64,000 bases of DNA from an uncultured Bacteroidales bacterium (lineage in GTDB: Bacteria > Bacteroidota > Bacteroidia > Bacteroidales > UBA932), in NCBI GenBank assembly GCA_905233275.1, contig CAJODR010000009.1, forward strand, positions 62,001-126,000, read 5' to 3'. Below the pieces are notes generated by a model that was not told the DNA's origin, searched no databases, and was given only the letters and a program-made list of their open reading frames with translations. The position numbers and the translations under genes were made by a program. Shown here piece after piece: positions 27,269-35,964 of this stretch (position 1 is its first letter; the number at the start of each line of letters is the position of its first letter).

Positions 27269-28177
27269 ATGATCCAGAATTTCAACGACCTTTTCCGCGA
27301 ACTCAAGGAAAAACAGATCTGCAAGCATCTCGTAGCCGCATGGGCGGTTGATTCCCATACCATCGAGGCCTGCGCCGAGGCAGTCAAGCTCGGCTTTGTC
27401 AAGGTAACGCTCGTCGGTGACGAGAAAATGATCAAGGACGTCTGCGACAAATGCGGCCTTGACATGTCCGTATTCACCATCGTCCACAATCCCGTGGAGC
27501 TCGACTCGGTAGCACAGGCTGTCAAGATGGTCCACGACGGCGAGGGCGACATCCTCATGAAGGGCCTCTGCTCGACGGACAAATTCCTCCGCGCCATCCT
27601 CAACAAGGAGACCGGCCTCCTTCCTCCGAAGGGCGTCCTCTCCCACGTCGGCGTGCTCGAGAATCCCAAATATCACAAACTCATGTTCCTCACCGACATG
27701 GCGGTTATCCCTCAGCCTGACTTCCGTCAGAAGGTCAAACTCGCCGGCTATGTCTCCAAGGTGGCAAAGTCATTCGGCATCGACAAGCCGAAGATCGCCT
27801 TCATCGCCGCTTCCGAGCAGATGCTCGACTCCATGCCCGCATGCATGGAAGCCGCAATGCTCGCCAAGATGTGCGACCGCGGCCAGATCCCCGGAGTCAT
27901 CGGTGACGGCCCTCTCGCCCTCGATGTCGCCATCGACCGCGAATCCGTTGAGATCAAGAAGCTTACGAGCCCCGTGGCCGGAGACGCCGACTGCCTCGTA
28001 TTCCCCAATATCGAGTCCGCCAACGTCTTCTGGAAGACCAACTCCAAGCTCGCCGACGGCGTCCGCCAGGGCGGTATGCTGGTAGGTACCAAGGTCCCCT
28101 GCGTCCTCGCAAGCCGCGCCGATACAGTGGATACAAAGCTCATCTCCATCGCCGAGGCAGTGATGTCCGTGAAGTAG
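27269..28177 (+). CDS. Phosphate acetyl/butyryltransferase
   Basis: A 302-residue enzyme of the PTA/PTB family, resembling the short phosphate butyryltransferase form rather than long Pta. Features include LVAAWAVDSHTIEACAEAVKLGFVKVTLVGDE, DILMKGLCSTDKFLRAIL, LSHVGVLE, VIGDGPLALDVAI and CLVFPNIESANVFWKT. It swaps CoA for phosphate on an acyl group, and the kinase upstream then forms ATP. It is cytoplasmic and in one transcript with the kinase (18 bp gap). Acyl chain specificity cannot be read here. Confidence 0.88.
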   Translation: MIQNFNDLFRELKEKQICKHLVAAWAVDSHTIEACAEAVKLGFVKVTLVGDEKMIKDVCDKCGLDMSVFTIVHNPVELDSVAQAVKMVHDGEGDILMKGLCSTDKFLRAILNKETGLLPPKGVLSHVGVLENPKYHKLMFLTDMAVIPQPDFRQKVKLAGYVSKVAKSFGIDKPKIAFIAASEQMLDSMPACMEAAMLAKMCDRGQIPGVIGDGPLALDVAIDRESVEIKKLTSPVAGDADCLVFPNIESANVFWKTNSKLADGVRQGGMLVGTKVPCVLASRADTVDTKLISIAEAVMSVK

Positions 28178-28194
28178 GGGAGACAGCAAGAAAG

Positions 28195-28225
28195 TTTGTT
28201 TTTATACAAATAATGCCTATCTTTG
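28195..28225 (+). promoter_or_regulatory. Promoter of the greA operon
   Basis: A -33 TTTG (28195-28198), a 19-nt spacer and a -7 TATCTTTG (28218-28225), close to the full consensus. It is followed within 15 nt by a hairpin in the leader. Confidence 0.78.
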
Positions 28226-28237
28226 CAGGTGAAATGG

Positions 28238-28270
28238 GTACTGCCGTCAATGGGCAGTACTCTACTTTTT
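28238..28270 (+). terminator. Leader hairpin with T-rich tail upstream of greA
   Basis: GTACTGCC (28238-28245) pairs with GGCAGTAC (28253-28260) over a 7-nt loop and is followed by TCTACTTTTT. It starts just after the expected transcription start and ends 24 nt before the greA ATG, so it could be an attenuator rather than the end of the upstream operon. Confidence 0.5.
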
Positions 28271-28294
28271 ACTTGAATTGCAAAACATATTGAT

Positions 28295-28762
28295 ATGCCT
28301 ATAGAATTAATGACCAAGGCGGGATTCGACGCGCTCAAGAAAGAGCTCGCCGACGCGCTTGCCCAGCGTCCCGTCATTTCCGCCGCCATCGCAGAGGCGA
28401 GGGAAAAGGGCGACCTGTCCGAAAACGCCGAGTACGATGCGGCCCGTGAGGCTCAGGGCCTTCTCGAGGTCAAAATCGCCCGTCTCAAGGACAAAGTCGC
28501 CTCCGCCCGCGTCATCGACGAATCACAGCTCACCGCCGAGACCGTCCAGCTCCTTTCCAAAGTCAAGGTCCAGAACCTTCAGAACAAGGCCATCATGCAG
28601 TTCACCATCGTGGGTGAGACCGAGGCCGATTTCTCCAAAGGCAAGCTGGCCATCACGACCCCTATCGGAAAGGCTCTCGTAGGTCACGCCAAGGGTGAGA
28701 CCGTTGAGGCAAAAGTGCCTTCAGGCGTTATGAAATTCAAGATTCTCGACATTTCCCTCTAA
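28295..28762 (+). CDS. greA: Transcription elongation factor GreA
   Basis: A 155-residue protein. The N-terminal coiled coil begins MPIELMTKAGFDALKKELAD and contains the EAREKGDLSENAEYDAAREAQ tip with the acidic Asp and Glu that stimulate RNA cleavage. The C-terminal FKBP-like domain has FTIVGETEADFSKGKLAITTPIGKALVGHAKGE. It rescues backtracked RNA polymerase. Length is typical. The HIT gene follows after 3 bp. Confidence 0.95.
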   Translation: MPIELMTKAGFDALKKELADALAQRPVISAAIAEAREKGDLSENAEYDAAREAQGLLEVKIARLKDKVASARVIDESQLTAETVQLLSKVKVQNLQNKAIMQFTIVGETEADFSKGKLAITTPIGKALVGHAKGETVEAKVPSGVMKFKILDISL

Positions 28763-28765
28763 GCC

Positions 28766-29170
28766 ATGGCGACCATTTTTTCAAAGATTGCGGCCGGTGA
28801 GATTCCCTCCTGGAAGGTCGCGGAGAATGAGGATTATTACGCATTCCTCGACATCGCTCCACTTGCAAAGGGCCACACGCTCGTTATCCCGAAGCACGTT
28901 GAGGACGACTACATCTTCCATCTCGACGAGAAGACCTATCTCGGGCTGGTGTCATTCGCCCGCGAGGTGGCCATCGCGCTCGGCAAGGCTATCCCCTGCA
29001 AGAGGGTAGGAGTCGCCGTACTCGGCATGGAGGTTCCCCATACGCACATCCATCTGGTCCCGCTCCAGACTGAGGGAGACCTCGATTTCCGCAAGGAGAA
29101 GCTGCATCTTTCCGAGGACGAATTCCGTTCAATAGCTGAATCTATCCGCTGTGCTTATGAAACGCTTTAG
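28766..29170 (+). CDS. HIT-family nucleotide-binding hydrolase
   Basis: A 134-residue protein with the Hint-type layout: FSKIAAGEIPSWKVAENEDYYAFLDIAPLAKGHTLVIPK, then the catalytic HIT motif VPHTHIHLVPL. It likely hydrolyses nucleoside phosphoramidates or dinucleotides in the cytoplasm. It lies 3 bp after greA, and its 3' end overlaps the next lipoprotein gene by 14 nt in another frame. Confidence 0.93.
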   Translation: MATIFSKIAAGEIPSWKVAENEDYYAFLDIAPLAKGHTLVIPKHVEDDYIFHLDEKTYLGLVSFAREVAIALGKAIPCKRVGVAVLGMEVPHTHIHLVPLQTEGDLDFRKEKLHLSEDEFRSIAESIRCAYETL

Positions 29171-30245
29171 CGCACTCCTCCTCGCCGCTGTGGTCCTCGT
29201 TGCCTGCCATAATACAAAGATTGGCGGCACGATTGAGGGCTGCGAGGACGGCATGCTCGTCCTCAGGCAGATGAAGGGCGGTGACCTCGTTTTCCTCGAT
29301 TCGGTCAAGGTGAGCGGAGGGTCATTCTCCTACGGAATGGACCTCGAGGAAGGCCAGCCGAGGTTTGTCTACCTCTATGACAAGGAAGGACGCCTACTGG
29401 GCTCATTCCTCGCGTCCAAGGGCGAGGATATCAGCTTCAAGCGCGATTCCAAGGGTGTCTGCACCGTTGAGGGATCCGAAGAGTCGGCGATGCTTCTCGG
29501 TATAGAGAATGATTATTCGGCGTTCCGCCGGGATTTCAATGCGGCACCGGACAGTCTCAAGACAAGGATTTACTTCGACTATATGAAGGGACGCTACCAT
29601 TTCCTGGTGGCCAACGGAGAGCATCTGGCGATACTTCCGATATTCTTCCAGACATTCCCTGACGGGAGCTCGCTGTTCCAGGAAAAGACGGATGCATTCC
29701 GCTTCAGAAGCGCCTACGAGACGCTTTCAGCGAAGTATCCGCAGTCGGACTACATGCCCCTCCTGCAGAAAAAGACGGAGGAGCGGGAAAATGCATTCCG
29801 CATTGCTACGCAGCTCGAGTCGGCTGATACTCAGGGCTTCATCGATATCACCCTTCCGGACACTCGTTCAGAGGTCCGCAGCCTCAGCGAGGTTGACAGC
29901 CCGGTGGTGATGCTCTACTTCTGGCTCGCCGCCGACAACAGGCAGAAAATGCTCAACAACACCATGATGAAGGTCGTCTACGACAAGTATCACGACAAGG
30001 GACTTGAGATTTTTGCCGTATCCTTCGACGAGGACAGGACCGAATGGGCCCGCGCAGTCGCCAACCAGCAGCTTGAATGGATCAACGTCAACGATATCAG
30101 GGGTCTCAACTCCCCGTATATCCTGACTTACAACCTGACCTCAATCCCCGTCCTCTTCTTCCTGAAGGACGGCGAAATCCTCGAAAGCCCGGCAATAAGC
30201 GGCCTCGAGGACCTGGACAAATACCTGTCAGGCCTGCTTAAATAG
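29157..30245 (+). CDS. DUF4369/thioredoxin-fold lipoprotein lacking CxxC
   Basis: A 362-residue lipoprotein (lipobox VLVAC, Cys17); the ATG at 29157 is preferred to the GTG at 29151 because it opens a standard signal peptide. The N-terminal DUF4369 domain (IGGTIEGCEDGMLVLRQM) leads to a helical middle, then a TlpA-like thioredoxin fold (about 230-362). Where active members have WCGPC, this one reads YFWLAADNRQKM, with no cysteines. The cis-proline region is kept (TSIPVLFFL), so it probably binds partners without redox chemistry. It overlaps HIT upstream by 14 nt and the convergent tsaB by 18 nt. Confidence 0.83.
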   Translation: MKRFSALLLAAVVLVACHNTKIGGTIEGCEDGMLVLRQMKGGDLVFLDSVKVSGGSFSYGMDLEEGQPRFVYLYDKEGRLLGSFLASKGEDISFKRDSKGVCTVEGSEESAMLLGIENDYSAFRRDFNAAPDSLKTRIYFDYMKGRYHFLVANGEHLAILPIFFQTFPDGSSLFQEKTDAFRFRSAYETLSAKYPQSDYMPLLQKKTEERENAFRIATQLESADTQGFIDITLPDTRSEVRSLSEVDSPVVMLYFWLAADNRQKMLNNTMMKVVYDKYHDKGLEIFAVSFDEDRTEWARAVANQQLEWINVNDIRGLNSPYILTYNLTSIPVLFFLKDGEILESPAISGLEDLDKYLSGLLK

Positions 30246-30920
30246 GTTTTTGCGACTGACTGTCGCCTGGAATTCCTTGAGATAGAACGGTTCGAAGTAC
30301 GCTGTGTCTTCGAATCGTTTTTCTTTGTATGCGACCTCGGCGAGGCGCGCCATGGTGGCGGCCTTGGGAGTGGATTGGACGAGGATGTCGCCTTCGCGGG
30401 TGAGGATGCTGCGGCATTTTTCGACGGCGTCTCCGATGTAGAGGACGTGCCCTTCGCTCTTTTCGGCTGCAAAACTATCCTCCGTGACAATCTCCGGTCG
30501 GACCTCCGTCAGTCTCCTGCCTTCCTGCGAATAGGAAGCCGTGAAAACCTCCATCCTGCGTGCGTCCAAAAGGGGAATGATGGTCCGGATGCCATCAGTG
30601 ACAAGGCCGGTCGCCTCCTCTGCGAGAATGTCGAGGGTGCCGATGCCGATGAGCGGGATGCCGGCGCCGAATGCTATGCCCTTTGCCGTGGAAACGCCGA
30701 CGCGGAGCCCGGTGTAGGAACCGGGGCCGGAACTGACGGCGACAGCATTGAGATCCGTGGCTTTGAGCCCTTTTTCGTCAAGCAGTTCGCGGATGAAGGG
30801 TGCGGTGAGCGAGGCATGCGAACGTCCGCTGTCGTCAACCCTTTCCGCGACGACCATTCCGTCGACCGAAATGGCCACGGAACACAGTCTGGCTGAGGTT
30901 TCTATGAGCAGTATCGTCAT
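30228..30920 (-). CDS. tsaB: tRNA threonylcarbamoyladenosine biosynthesis protein TsaB
   Basis: A 230-residue ASKHA-fold protein: MTILLIETSARLCSVAI, GRSHASLTAPFI and AVSSGPGSYTGLRVGVSTAKGIAFG are diagnostic for TsaB (YeaZ). It partners TsaD and TsaE to make t6A at position 37 of ANN-decoding tRNAs. The start at 30920 begins the conserved domain; the open frame extends upstream without similarity. It overlaps the CvpA stop by 4 nt and the thioredoxin-like gene by 18 nt. Confidence 0.93.
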   Translation of the reverse strand: MTILLIETSARLCSVAISVDGMVVAERVDDSGRSHASLTAPFIRELLDEKGLKATDLNAVAVSSGPGSYTGLRVGVSTAKGIAFGAGIPLIGIGTLDILAEEATGLVTDGIRTIIPLLDARRMEVFTASYSQEGRRLTEVRPEIVTEDSFAAEKSEGHVLYIGDAVEKCRSILTREGDILVQSTPKAATMARLAEVAYKEKRFEDTAYFEPFYLKEFQATVSRKNLFKQA

Positions 30921-31417
30921 GCCAGTACCGGAGCTAGAAGCCTGTGGACGAAGGGGAAGAAATAGCGTACGGCACCCGTCAGGCGGGGGTAAAGATATGA
31001 TTCTTCCAGAAGAGAACGGTCGAAGAGGAGCATGGTCTCGTTGAGGGCATTCACTACAATGAGAAGAAGCCCGATGACAAGGACCGAAGTGGCAAAGGCG
31101 AATACGGCGCCGAGAGTCCTGTCCAACCAGCCGAGAAGAACAAGCCGGATAATGCTGCGGATGATTTTGCCGATGAGCGCCAGTATGATTGCAAGGATGA
31201 GGAATACTACGGTGAAAGTGATGGCATTGGCGGCGGGGACGGAGATGCCTGCAAGGGTGGCGATATCGCCTCCTATGGCCTTTGTGACCCACCAGGACAG
31301 GATAGTGCCGGCGATCATGGTGATCAGTCCGACGGCCTGTGAGATAAATCCCTTTGACAACCCGTGAATTACGAGCGGAAGCATCAGAAGGATTATGATG
31401 ATGTCGATGAAATTCAT
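30917..31417 (-). CDS. CvpA family membrane protein
   Basis: A 166-residue protein with four hydrophobic helices: MNFIDIIIILLMLPLVIHGLSKGFISQAVGLI, then ITFTVVFLILAIILALIG, then TLGAVFAFATSVLVIGLLLIVV. This is the CvpA pattern, where the N-terminal D-I-x-x-x-G-x-x-KGF block is conserved. E. coli CvpA is linked to colicin V production and envelope stress. The start at 31417 matches the family. It is translationally coupled to tsaB (4-nt overlap). Confidence 0.87.
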   Translation of the reverse strand: MNFIDIIIILLMLPLVIHGLSKGFISQAVGLITMIAGTILSWWVTKAIGGDIATLAGISVPAANAITFTVVFLILAIILALIGKIIRSIIRLVLLGWLDRTLGAVFAFATSVLVIGLLLIVVNALNETMLLFDRSLLEESYLYPRLTGAVRYFFPFVHRLLAPVLA

Positions 31418-31421
31418 CTTG

Positions 31422-31452
31422 TTGTTAATGCCAAGTAAAATTCGTATCTTTG
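31422..31452 (+). promoter_or_regulatory. Promoter of ileS
   Basis: A -33 TTG (31422-31424), a 20-nt spacer and a -7 TATCTTTG (31445-31452), 40 nt before the ileS ATG. It lies just upstream of cvpA, which is transcribed the other way. Confidence 0.75.
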
Positions 31453-31492
31453 CAACCTTAAAAGTAAGCGCACGCAAAATTAGCAAAAAAGT

Positions 31493-34400
31493 ATGACATT
31501 CTCCGAATATAACGGACTCAATCTTGTTGGAATAGGGGCTGAAATCCTCGAAAAGTGGAAAGCCTCCGACGCATTCCGCACTTCCATGGCCCTGAGGGAG
31601 GGCGCACCGGAGTTCATATTCTTCGAAGGACCCCCTTCTGCCAACGGCATGCCCGGCATCCACCACGTGATGGCGCGCTCCATCAAGGACGCCGTCTGCC
31701 GCTACAAGACCCAGACCGGATATCTCGTACGCCGCCGTGCAGGTTGGGACACCCACGGCCTCCCCGTCGAGCTCGGAGTCGAAAAGAAACTCGGCATCAC
31801 CAAGGCCGACATCGGCACCAAAGTCTCTGTCGACGAGTACAATGCCGCCTGCCGCCGCGAAGTGATGAAATACACCCGCGAATGGGTGGCCCTCACCGAG
31901 CGTATCGGCTACTGGGTCGACATGGACGATCCGTACATCACTTACGACAACAGATACATCGAGACCCTCTGGTACCTCCTCAAGAAGATATACAACAAGG
32001 GCCTCCTCTACAAGGGATACACCATCCAGCCCTATTCGCCGACCGACGGCACCGGCCTCAGCTCCCACGAGCTCAACCAGCCCGGCTGCTACAAGGATGT
32101 CACCGACACCACCGCCACGGTCCAGTTCGAAATCATCAAGGACGGCCTTTCCCAGCCGCTTTACGGCACGGAGGTATTCCCCGCATATTTCCTCGCATGG
32201 ACCACGACGCCCTGGACCCTGCCGTCCAATACGGCTCTCTGCGTCGGTCCCGATATCACCTACGTCAGGGTACTGTCGTTCAATCCCTACACAGGCGAGC
32301 CCGCAGTATACGTCCTCGCAAAGGACCTCGTCGGTGCCTGGTTCGACTCCAAGGGTGAAAACGCCCCGTTCGACGCCTATCAGAAAGGCGACAAAATCGT
32401 CCCCTGGAAGCTCCTGGAAGGCGAATTCAAAGGCTCAAGCCTCGTGGGCATCCGCTATCACCAGCTGATTCCCTGGTTCAAGCCTGTCGGCGAAGGCGCG
32501 TTCAAAGTGATCCCCGGCGACTACGTGTCGACGGAGGAAGGTACCGGCATCGTCCACATTGCTCCGACCTTCGGTGCTGATGACAAGAGGGTGGCCGAGG
32601 CCGCCGGCGTTCCGCCCCTCATGGTAAGGGACCGCGACGGCAACATGCAGGCGCAGGTAGACCGCCAGGGCCGTTTCTTCCGCATCGAGGACATGGACCC
32701 GGAATTCGTCTCCACCAATGTAAATCCTTCATATTCAGAATATTCCGGTCGTTATGTCAAGGCCGGGTACAAGCAGTACTTCGAGCACGTTGAGGAGGAA
32801 GGCACCCTCGACATCGACCTGTCGGTCATGATGAAAGCCGACGGCCGCGCCTTCCGCATCCAGAAGCATGTCCACAGCTATCCCCACAGCTGGAGGACCG
32901 ATATGCCCGTGCTTTATTATCCGCTCGATTCGTGGTTTATCAAGGCTACTGCAGTCAAGGACCAGATGGTTGCACTCAACCGCACCATCACATGGAAGCC
33001 CGAGGCCACAGGCACCGGCCGCTTCGGCGGATGGCTCGAAAACATCCAGGACTGGAATCTCAGCCGTAGCCGCTTCTGGGGCACTCCGCTCCCTATCTGG
33101 CGCACTGAGGACGGGAAGGAGGAGATCTGCATCGGCTCAGCCGCCGAGCTCTACGAAGAGATCGAGAAGGCTGTCGCCGCCGGCATCATGCCCTCCAATC
33201 CGCTGAAAGACAAAGGTTTCGATCCCAAGGATGAAAGCCTTGCCAATTTCGAGAAGATTGACCTTCACCGTCCATACGTGGACGATATATTCCTCGTGTC
33301 TCCGACGGGCCGCAAGATGATCCGCGAGACCGACCTCATCGACGTTTGGTTTGATTCCGGCGCCATGCCGTACGCCCAGGAGGGTCTCCGCGGCCTCGGC
33401 ACTCCCGGATTCGGCGCTACCGCCGACTTTATCGCTGAAGGTGTCGACCAGACACGCGGCTGGTTCTACACGCTCCACGCTATCCATACGATGGTGAGCG
33501 GCACTCCCGCCTTCAAGAGGGTGATTTCCAACGGCCTCGTCCTCGACAGCAAAGGCAACAAGATGTCCAAGCGCCTCGGCAATGCCGTCGACCCGTTCAG
33601 GGCTCTCGACGGCTACGGCCCCGACGCCCTCCGCTGGTACATGCTCACCAACGCCGAGCCCTGGGACGACCTCAAATTCGACGAAACCAAAGTCGCGGAG
33701 GTGCGCCGCAAATTCTTCGGCACCCTCTACAACACATACGCATTCTTCGCCCGCTACGCCAATATCGACGGTTTTGATCCCGCATCCGAGGCTGTCCCCG
33801 TTGCCGAAAGGCCGGAGCTCGACCGCTGGATACTCTCTAGGCTCAACCATGTGATCGTGTCGGTAAAGGCTGCGTACGAGGATTACGATGTCAAGTCCGC
33901 CGGCCGCATCCTGGAGTCATTCGTCTGCGACGAAGTCTCCAACTGGTACGTCAGGCTCAACCGCCAGAGGTTCTGGGCAGGTGAGATGACCGATGACAAA
34001 AAGGCGGCTTACCAGACTCTGTATGAGGTGCTTAAGGATGTGGCAATGCTCGCTGCACCAATCGCACCGTTCTATATGGACCGTCTCTATATCGACCTCA
34101 CCGGCGAGGCCTCGGTCCACTATACCCTCATGCCGGAGGCCGATACCTCACTCATCGACAGGGATGAGGAGCAGAGGATGGCCCTCGCGCAGCAGACTGT
34201 CTCGCTCGTTCTCGGTATCCGCAAGAAAGTGGCGATTCCGGTCAAGCAGCCCCTTTCGAGGCTTCTCGTTCCGGTCATTTCCGAGCGTACCCGCGAGCAG
34301 CTCTCATCCGTCCGTGACATCATTCTCTCCGAGGTGAATGTCAAGGATCTCCAGTTTATCGAGGACACCGCAGGCTTCGTCAAGCTCGGTATCAAGCCCA

Positions 34401-34933
34401 ATTTCAAGGTTCTCGGCAAAGTCTACGGACCGAGGATGAAGGAGATTGCCGCAGCCATGGCGACGCTCGATGCAGCCACGATTTCCGCTATCCAGAAGGC
34501 TGAGACGGCCTCTGAGGACTATATCCTCAGTCTCCCCGGCGGCGACGTGCTCCTGCGTCCCGGCGACTACGTGATCACTTCAGAGGAAGTCAGCGGCTGG
34601 CAGGTTGCCACCGAAGGCCCCGTCACAGTGGCCCTCGACATCGAAATCACCCCCGAGCTCCGTCTTGAAGGCATCGCCCGCGAGCTCGTCTCCAGGATCC
34701 AGAATCTCCGCAAGGACAGCGGCTTTGCAGTCACGGACCGCATCCGTACCAAAGTATTCGCCGAAGGCGGAATCATCGAGGATCTTACGGCCTCCCTTGG
34801 CCGATTCGGCGACTATGTCGCATCTCAGACTCTGTCCCTCTCTCTCGAGGCCAGGCCCGCTTCCGAAGCCGGCGACGCCCCCGAGGTCGAATGGACGGAA
34901 GGCACCATCAAAATCGAAATCAAAAAGTCATAA
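31493..34933 (+). CDS. ileS: Isoleucyl-tRNA synthetase
   Basis: A 1146-residue class I synthetase. The HIGH-equivalent is GIHH (residues 55-58, in PPSANGMPGIHHVMAR) and KMSKR lies at 690-694 (NKMSKRLGN). The CP1 editing domain lies between (TTTPWTLPSNTALCV and IVHIAPTFGADD). Further blocks are DLIDVWFDSGAMPYAQ and DQTRGWFYTLH. The anticodon-binding and C-terminal domains fill the rest. It charges tRNA-Ile in the cytoplasm and edits Val-tRNA. Length fits the long type found in Bacteroidetes. It heads a cluster with the DksA-like and lspA genes. Confidence 0.97.
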   Translation: MTFSEYNGLNLVGIGAEILEKWKASDAFRTSMALREGAPEFIFFEGPPSANGMPGIHHVMARSIKDAVCRYKTQTGYLVRRRAGWDTHGLPVELGVEKKLGITKADIGTKVSVDEYNAACRREVMKYTREWVALTERIGYWVDMDDPYITYDNRYIETLWYLLKKIYNKGLLYKGYTIQPYSPTDGTGLSSHELNQPGCYKDVTDTTATVQFEIIKDGLSQPLYGTEVFPAYFLAWTTTPWTLPSNTALCVGPDITYVRVLSFNPYTGEPAVYVLAKDLVGAWFDSKGENAPFDAYQKGDKIVPWKLLEGEFKGSSLVGIRYHQLIPWFKPVGEGAFKVIPGDYVSTEEGTGIVHIAPTFGADDKRVAEAAGVPPLMVRDRDGNMQAQVDRQGRFFRIEDMDPEFVSTNVNPSYSEYSGRYVKAGYKQYFEHVEEEGTLDIDLSVMMKADGRAFRIQKHVHSYPHSWRTDMPVLYYPLDSWFIKATAVKDQMVALNRTITWKPEATGTGRFGGWLENIQDWNLSRSRFWGTPLPIWRTEDGKEEICIGSAAELYEEIEKAVAAGIMPSNPLKDKGFDPKDESLANFEKIDLHRPYVDDIFLVSPTGRKMIRETDLIDVWFDSGAMPYAQEGLRGLGTPGFGATADFIAEGVDQTRGWFYTLHAIHTMVSGTPAFKRVISNGLVLDSKGNKMSKRLGNAVDPFRALDGYGPDALRWYMLTNAEPWDDLKFDETKVAEVRRKFFGTLYNTYAFFARYANIDGFDPASEAVPVAERPELDRWILSRLNHVIVSVKAAYEDYDVKSAGRILESFVCDEVSNWYVRLNRQRFWAGEMTDDKKAAYQTLYEVLKDVAMLAAPIAPFYMDRLYIDLTGEASVHYTLMPEADTSLIDRDEEQRMALAQQTVSLVLGIRKKVAIPVKQPLSRLLVPVISERTREQLSSVRDIILSEVNVKDLQFIEDTAGFVKLGIKPNFKVLGKVYGPRMKEIAAAMATLDAATISAIQKAETASEDYILSLPGGDVLLRPGDYVITSEEVSGWQVATEGPVTVALDIEITPELRLEGIARELVSRIQNLRKDSGFAVTDRIRTKVFAEGGIIEDLTASLGRFGDYVASQTLSLSLEARPASEAGDAPEVEWTEGTIKIEIKKS

Positions 34934-34939
34934 GTGAAT

Positions 34940-35359
34940 ATGGAAGAAAATGTCAAACCCGTTGCTCCGGAAAAGACCCGCTACAGCGATGAGGAGCTCG
35001 AAGAATTCCGTGCCATCATCATCGAGATGCTCGATAAGGCAAAGAAGGAGTACAAGACCCTCCGCCAGGTCGTGATGCACAACGGCAGCAACGACATCGA
35101 GGATACGGCCCCTACATTCAAGACTGTCGAGGACGACGGCGCCTTCCAGCTTTCCAAGGAAGAAGCCAGCCAGCTCGCCCAGCGCCAGTACAAGTTCATC
35201 CAGAACCTTGAGGCCGCCCTCGCCCGCATCGAGAACAAGACATACGGCATCTGCCGCGTCACAGGCAAGCTTATCCCCAAGGAGCGCCTCCGCCTTGTCC
35301 CTCACGCCACCCTGACAGTCGAGGCCAAGGAAATGCTCGCCCGCATGGGCAAGAATTGA
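34940..35359 (+). CDS. TraR/DksA-family regulator without zinc-finger cysteines
   Basis: A 139-residue protein with a long N-terminal coiled coil (YSDEELEEFRAIIIEMLDKA) and a DksA-like C-terminal region, RIENKTYGICRVTGKLIPKERLRLVPHATLTVEAK. Of the four zinc-finger cysteines only the first remains. I recall this form as usual in Bacteroidetes. It should bind the RNA polymerase secondary channel. The ATG at 34940 lies 6 nt after the ileS stop; a GTG at 34934 is an alternative. The next gene overlaps its stop by 1 nt. Confidence 0.88.
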   Translation: MEENVKPVAPEKTRYSDEELEEFRAIIIEMLDKAKKEYKTLRQVVMHNGSNDIEDTAPTFKTVEDDGAFQLSKEEASQLAQRQYKFIQNLEAALARIENKTYGICRVTGKLIPKERLRLVPHATLTVEAKEMLARMGKN

Positions 35360-35961
35360 TGGCCCGCCGCAAGAATACAGGCTGGTGGCTCCTCGGTCTT
35401 GGTGCCCTTCTCGTCATCATAGACCAGGTGTTCAAAGTCTCTGTCAAGACATCGTTCACGCTCAATGAAAGCGTGAACGTACTTGGCAGCTGGTTCCGCC
35501 TGTCATTCGTCGAAAATCCGGGATTCGCCTTCGGTCTCAGCTTCGGCGGGACGTTCGGAAAAGTGTGTCTCACTCTGTTCCGATTCGTCCTTTTCGGCGT
35601 GCTGGTGTGGTGGATCCATTCCCTCATCAAAAAGAACAAAGCCCCCAACGGGGTGCTCATCGGGCTTACGCTAATCACTGCCGGTGCATTCGGCAATATC
35701 ATCGACTGCGTACTCTACGGCCAGATTTTCTCGGAGTCTACCATGACTCAGGTGGCCACTTTCGGCGGCTCCTACGCCCCGGTCATGCTCGGCAAGGTGG
35801 TCGACATGTTCTACTTCCCGCTCTGGACCTGGCCCGACTGGGTCCCCTGGCTGGGCGGCCACATATTCTTCGAGCCCGTATTCAATTTCGCCGACAGCTG
35901 TGTCACCGTCGGCGCGATCTACCTGATTATCTTCCACTGGCGCTTCTTCGCCAAGGATTAA
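35359..35961 (+). CDS. lspA: Lipoprotein signal peptidase (signal peptidase II)
   Basis: A 200-residue membrane aspartyl protease with four transmembrane helices. The catalytic Asp116 lies in AFGNIIDCV and Asp179 in FNFADSCVTVG. ENPGFAFGL is the conserved NxGaAFG block. The extra 30-residue loop (YGQIFSESTMTQ to WPDWVPWLGGH) is the Bacteroidetes form. It removes lipoprotein signal peptides after lipidation, consistent with the many lipoproteins encoded nearby. Its ATG overlaps the stop of the DksA-like gene (TGATG). Confidence 0.95.
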   Translation: MARRKNTGWWLLGLGALLVIIDQVFKVSVKTSFTLNESVNVLGSWFRLSFVENPGFAFGLSFGGTFGKVCLTLFRFVLFGVLVWWIHSLIKKNKAPNGVLIGLTLITAGAFGNIIDCVLYGQIFSESTMTQVATFGGSYAPVMLGKVVDMFYFPLWTWPDWVPWLGGHIFFEPVFNFADSCVTVGAIYLIIFHWRFFAKD

Positions 35962-35964
35962 TAT

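Noticed and set aside
31418..32068. N-terminal extension of the CvpA frame
   Set aside because: It is antisense to ileS; CvpA similarity begins at the ATG at 31417.
34934..34939. GTG start for the DksA-like gene
   Set aside because: The ATG six bases later gives a normal start and keeps the whole conserved region; the GTG remains a minor option.
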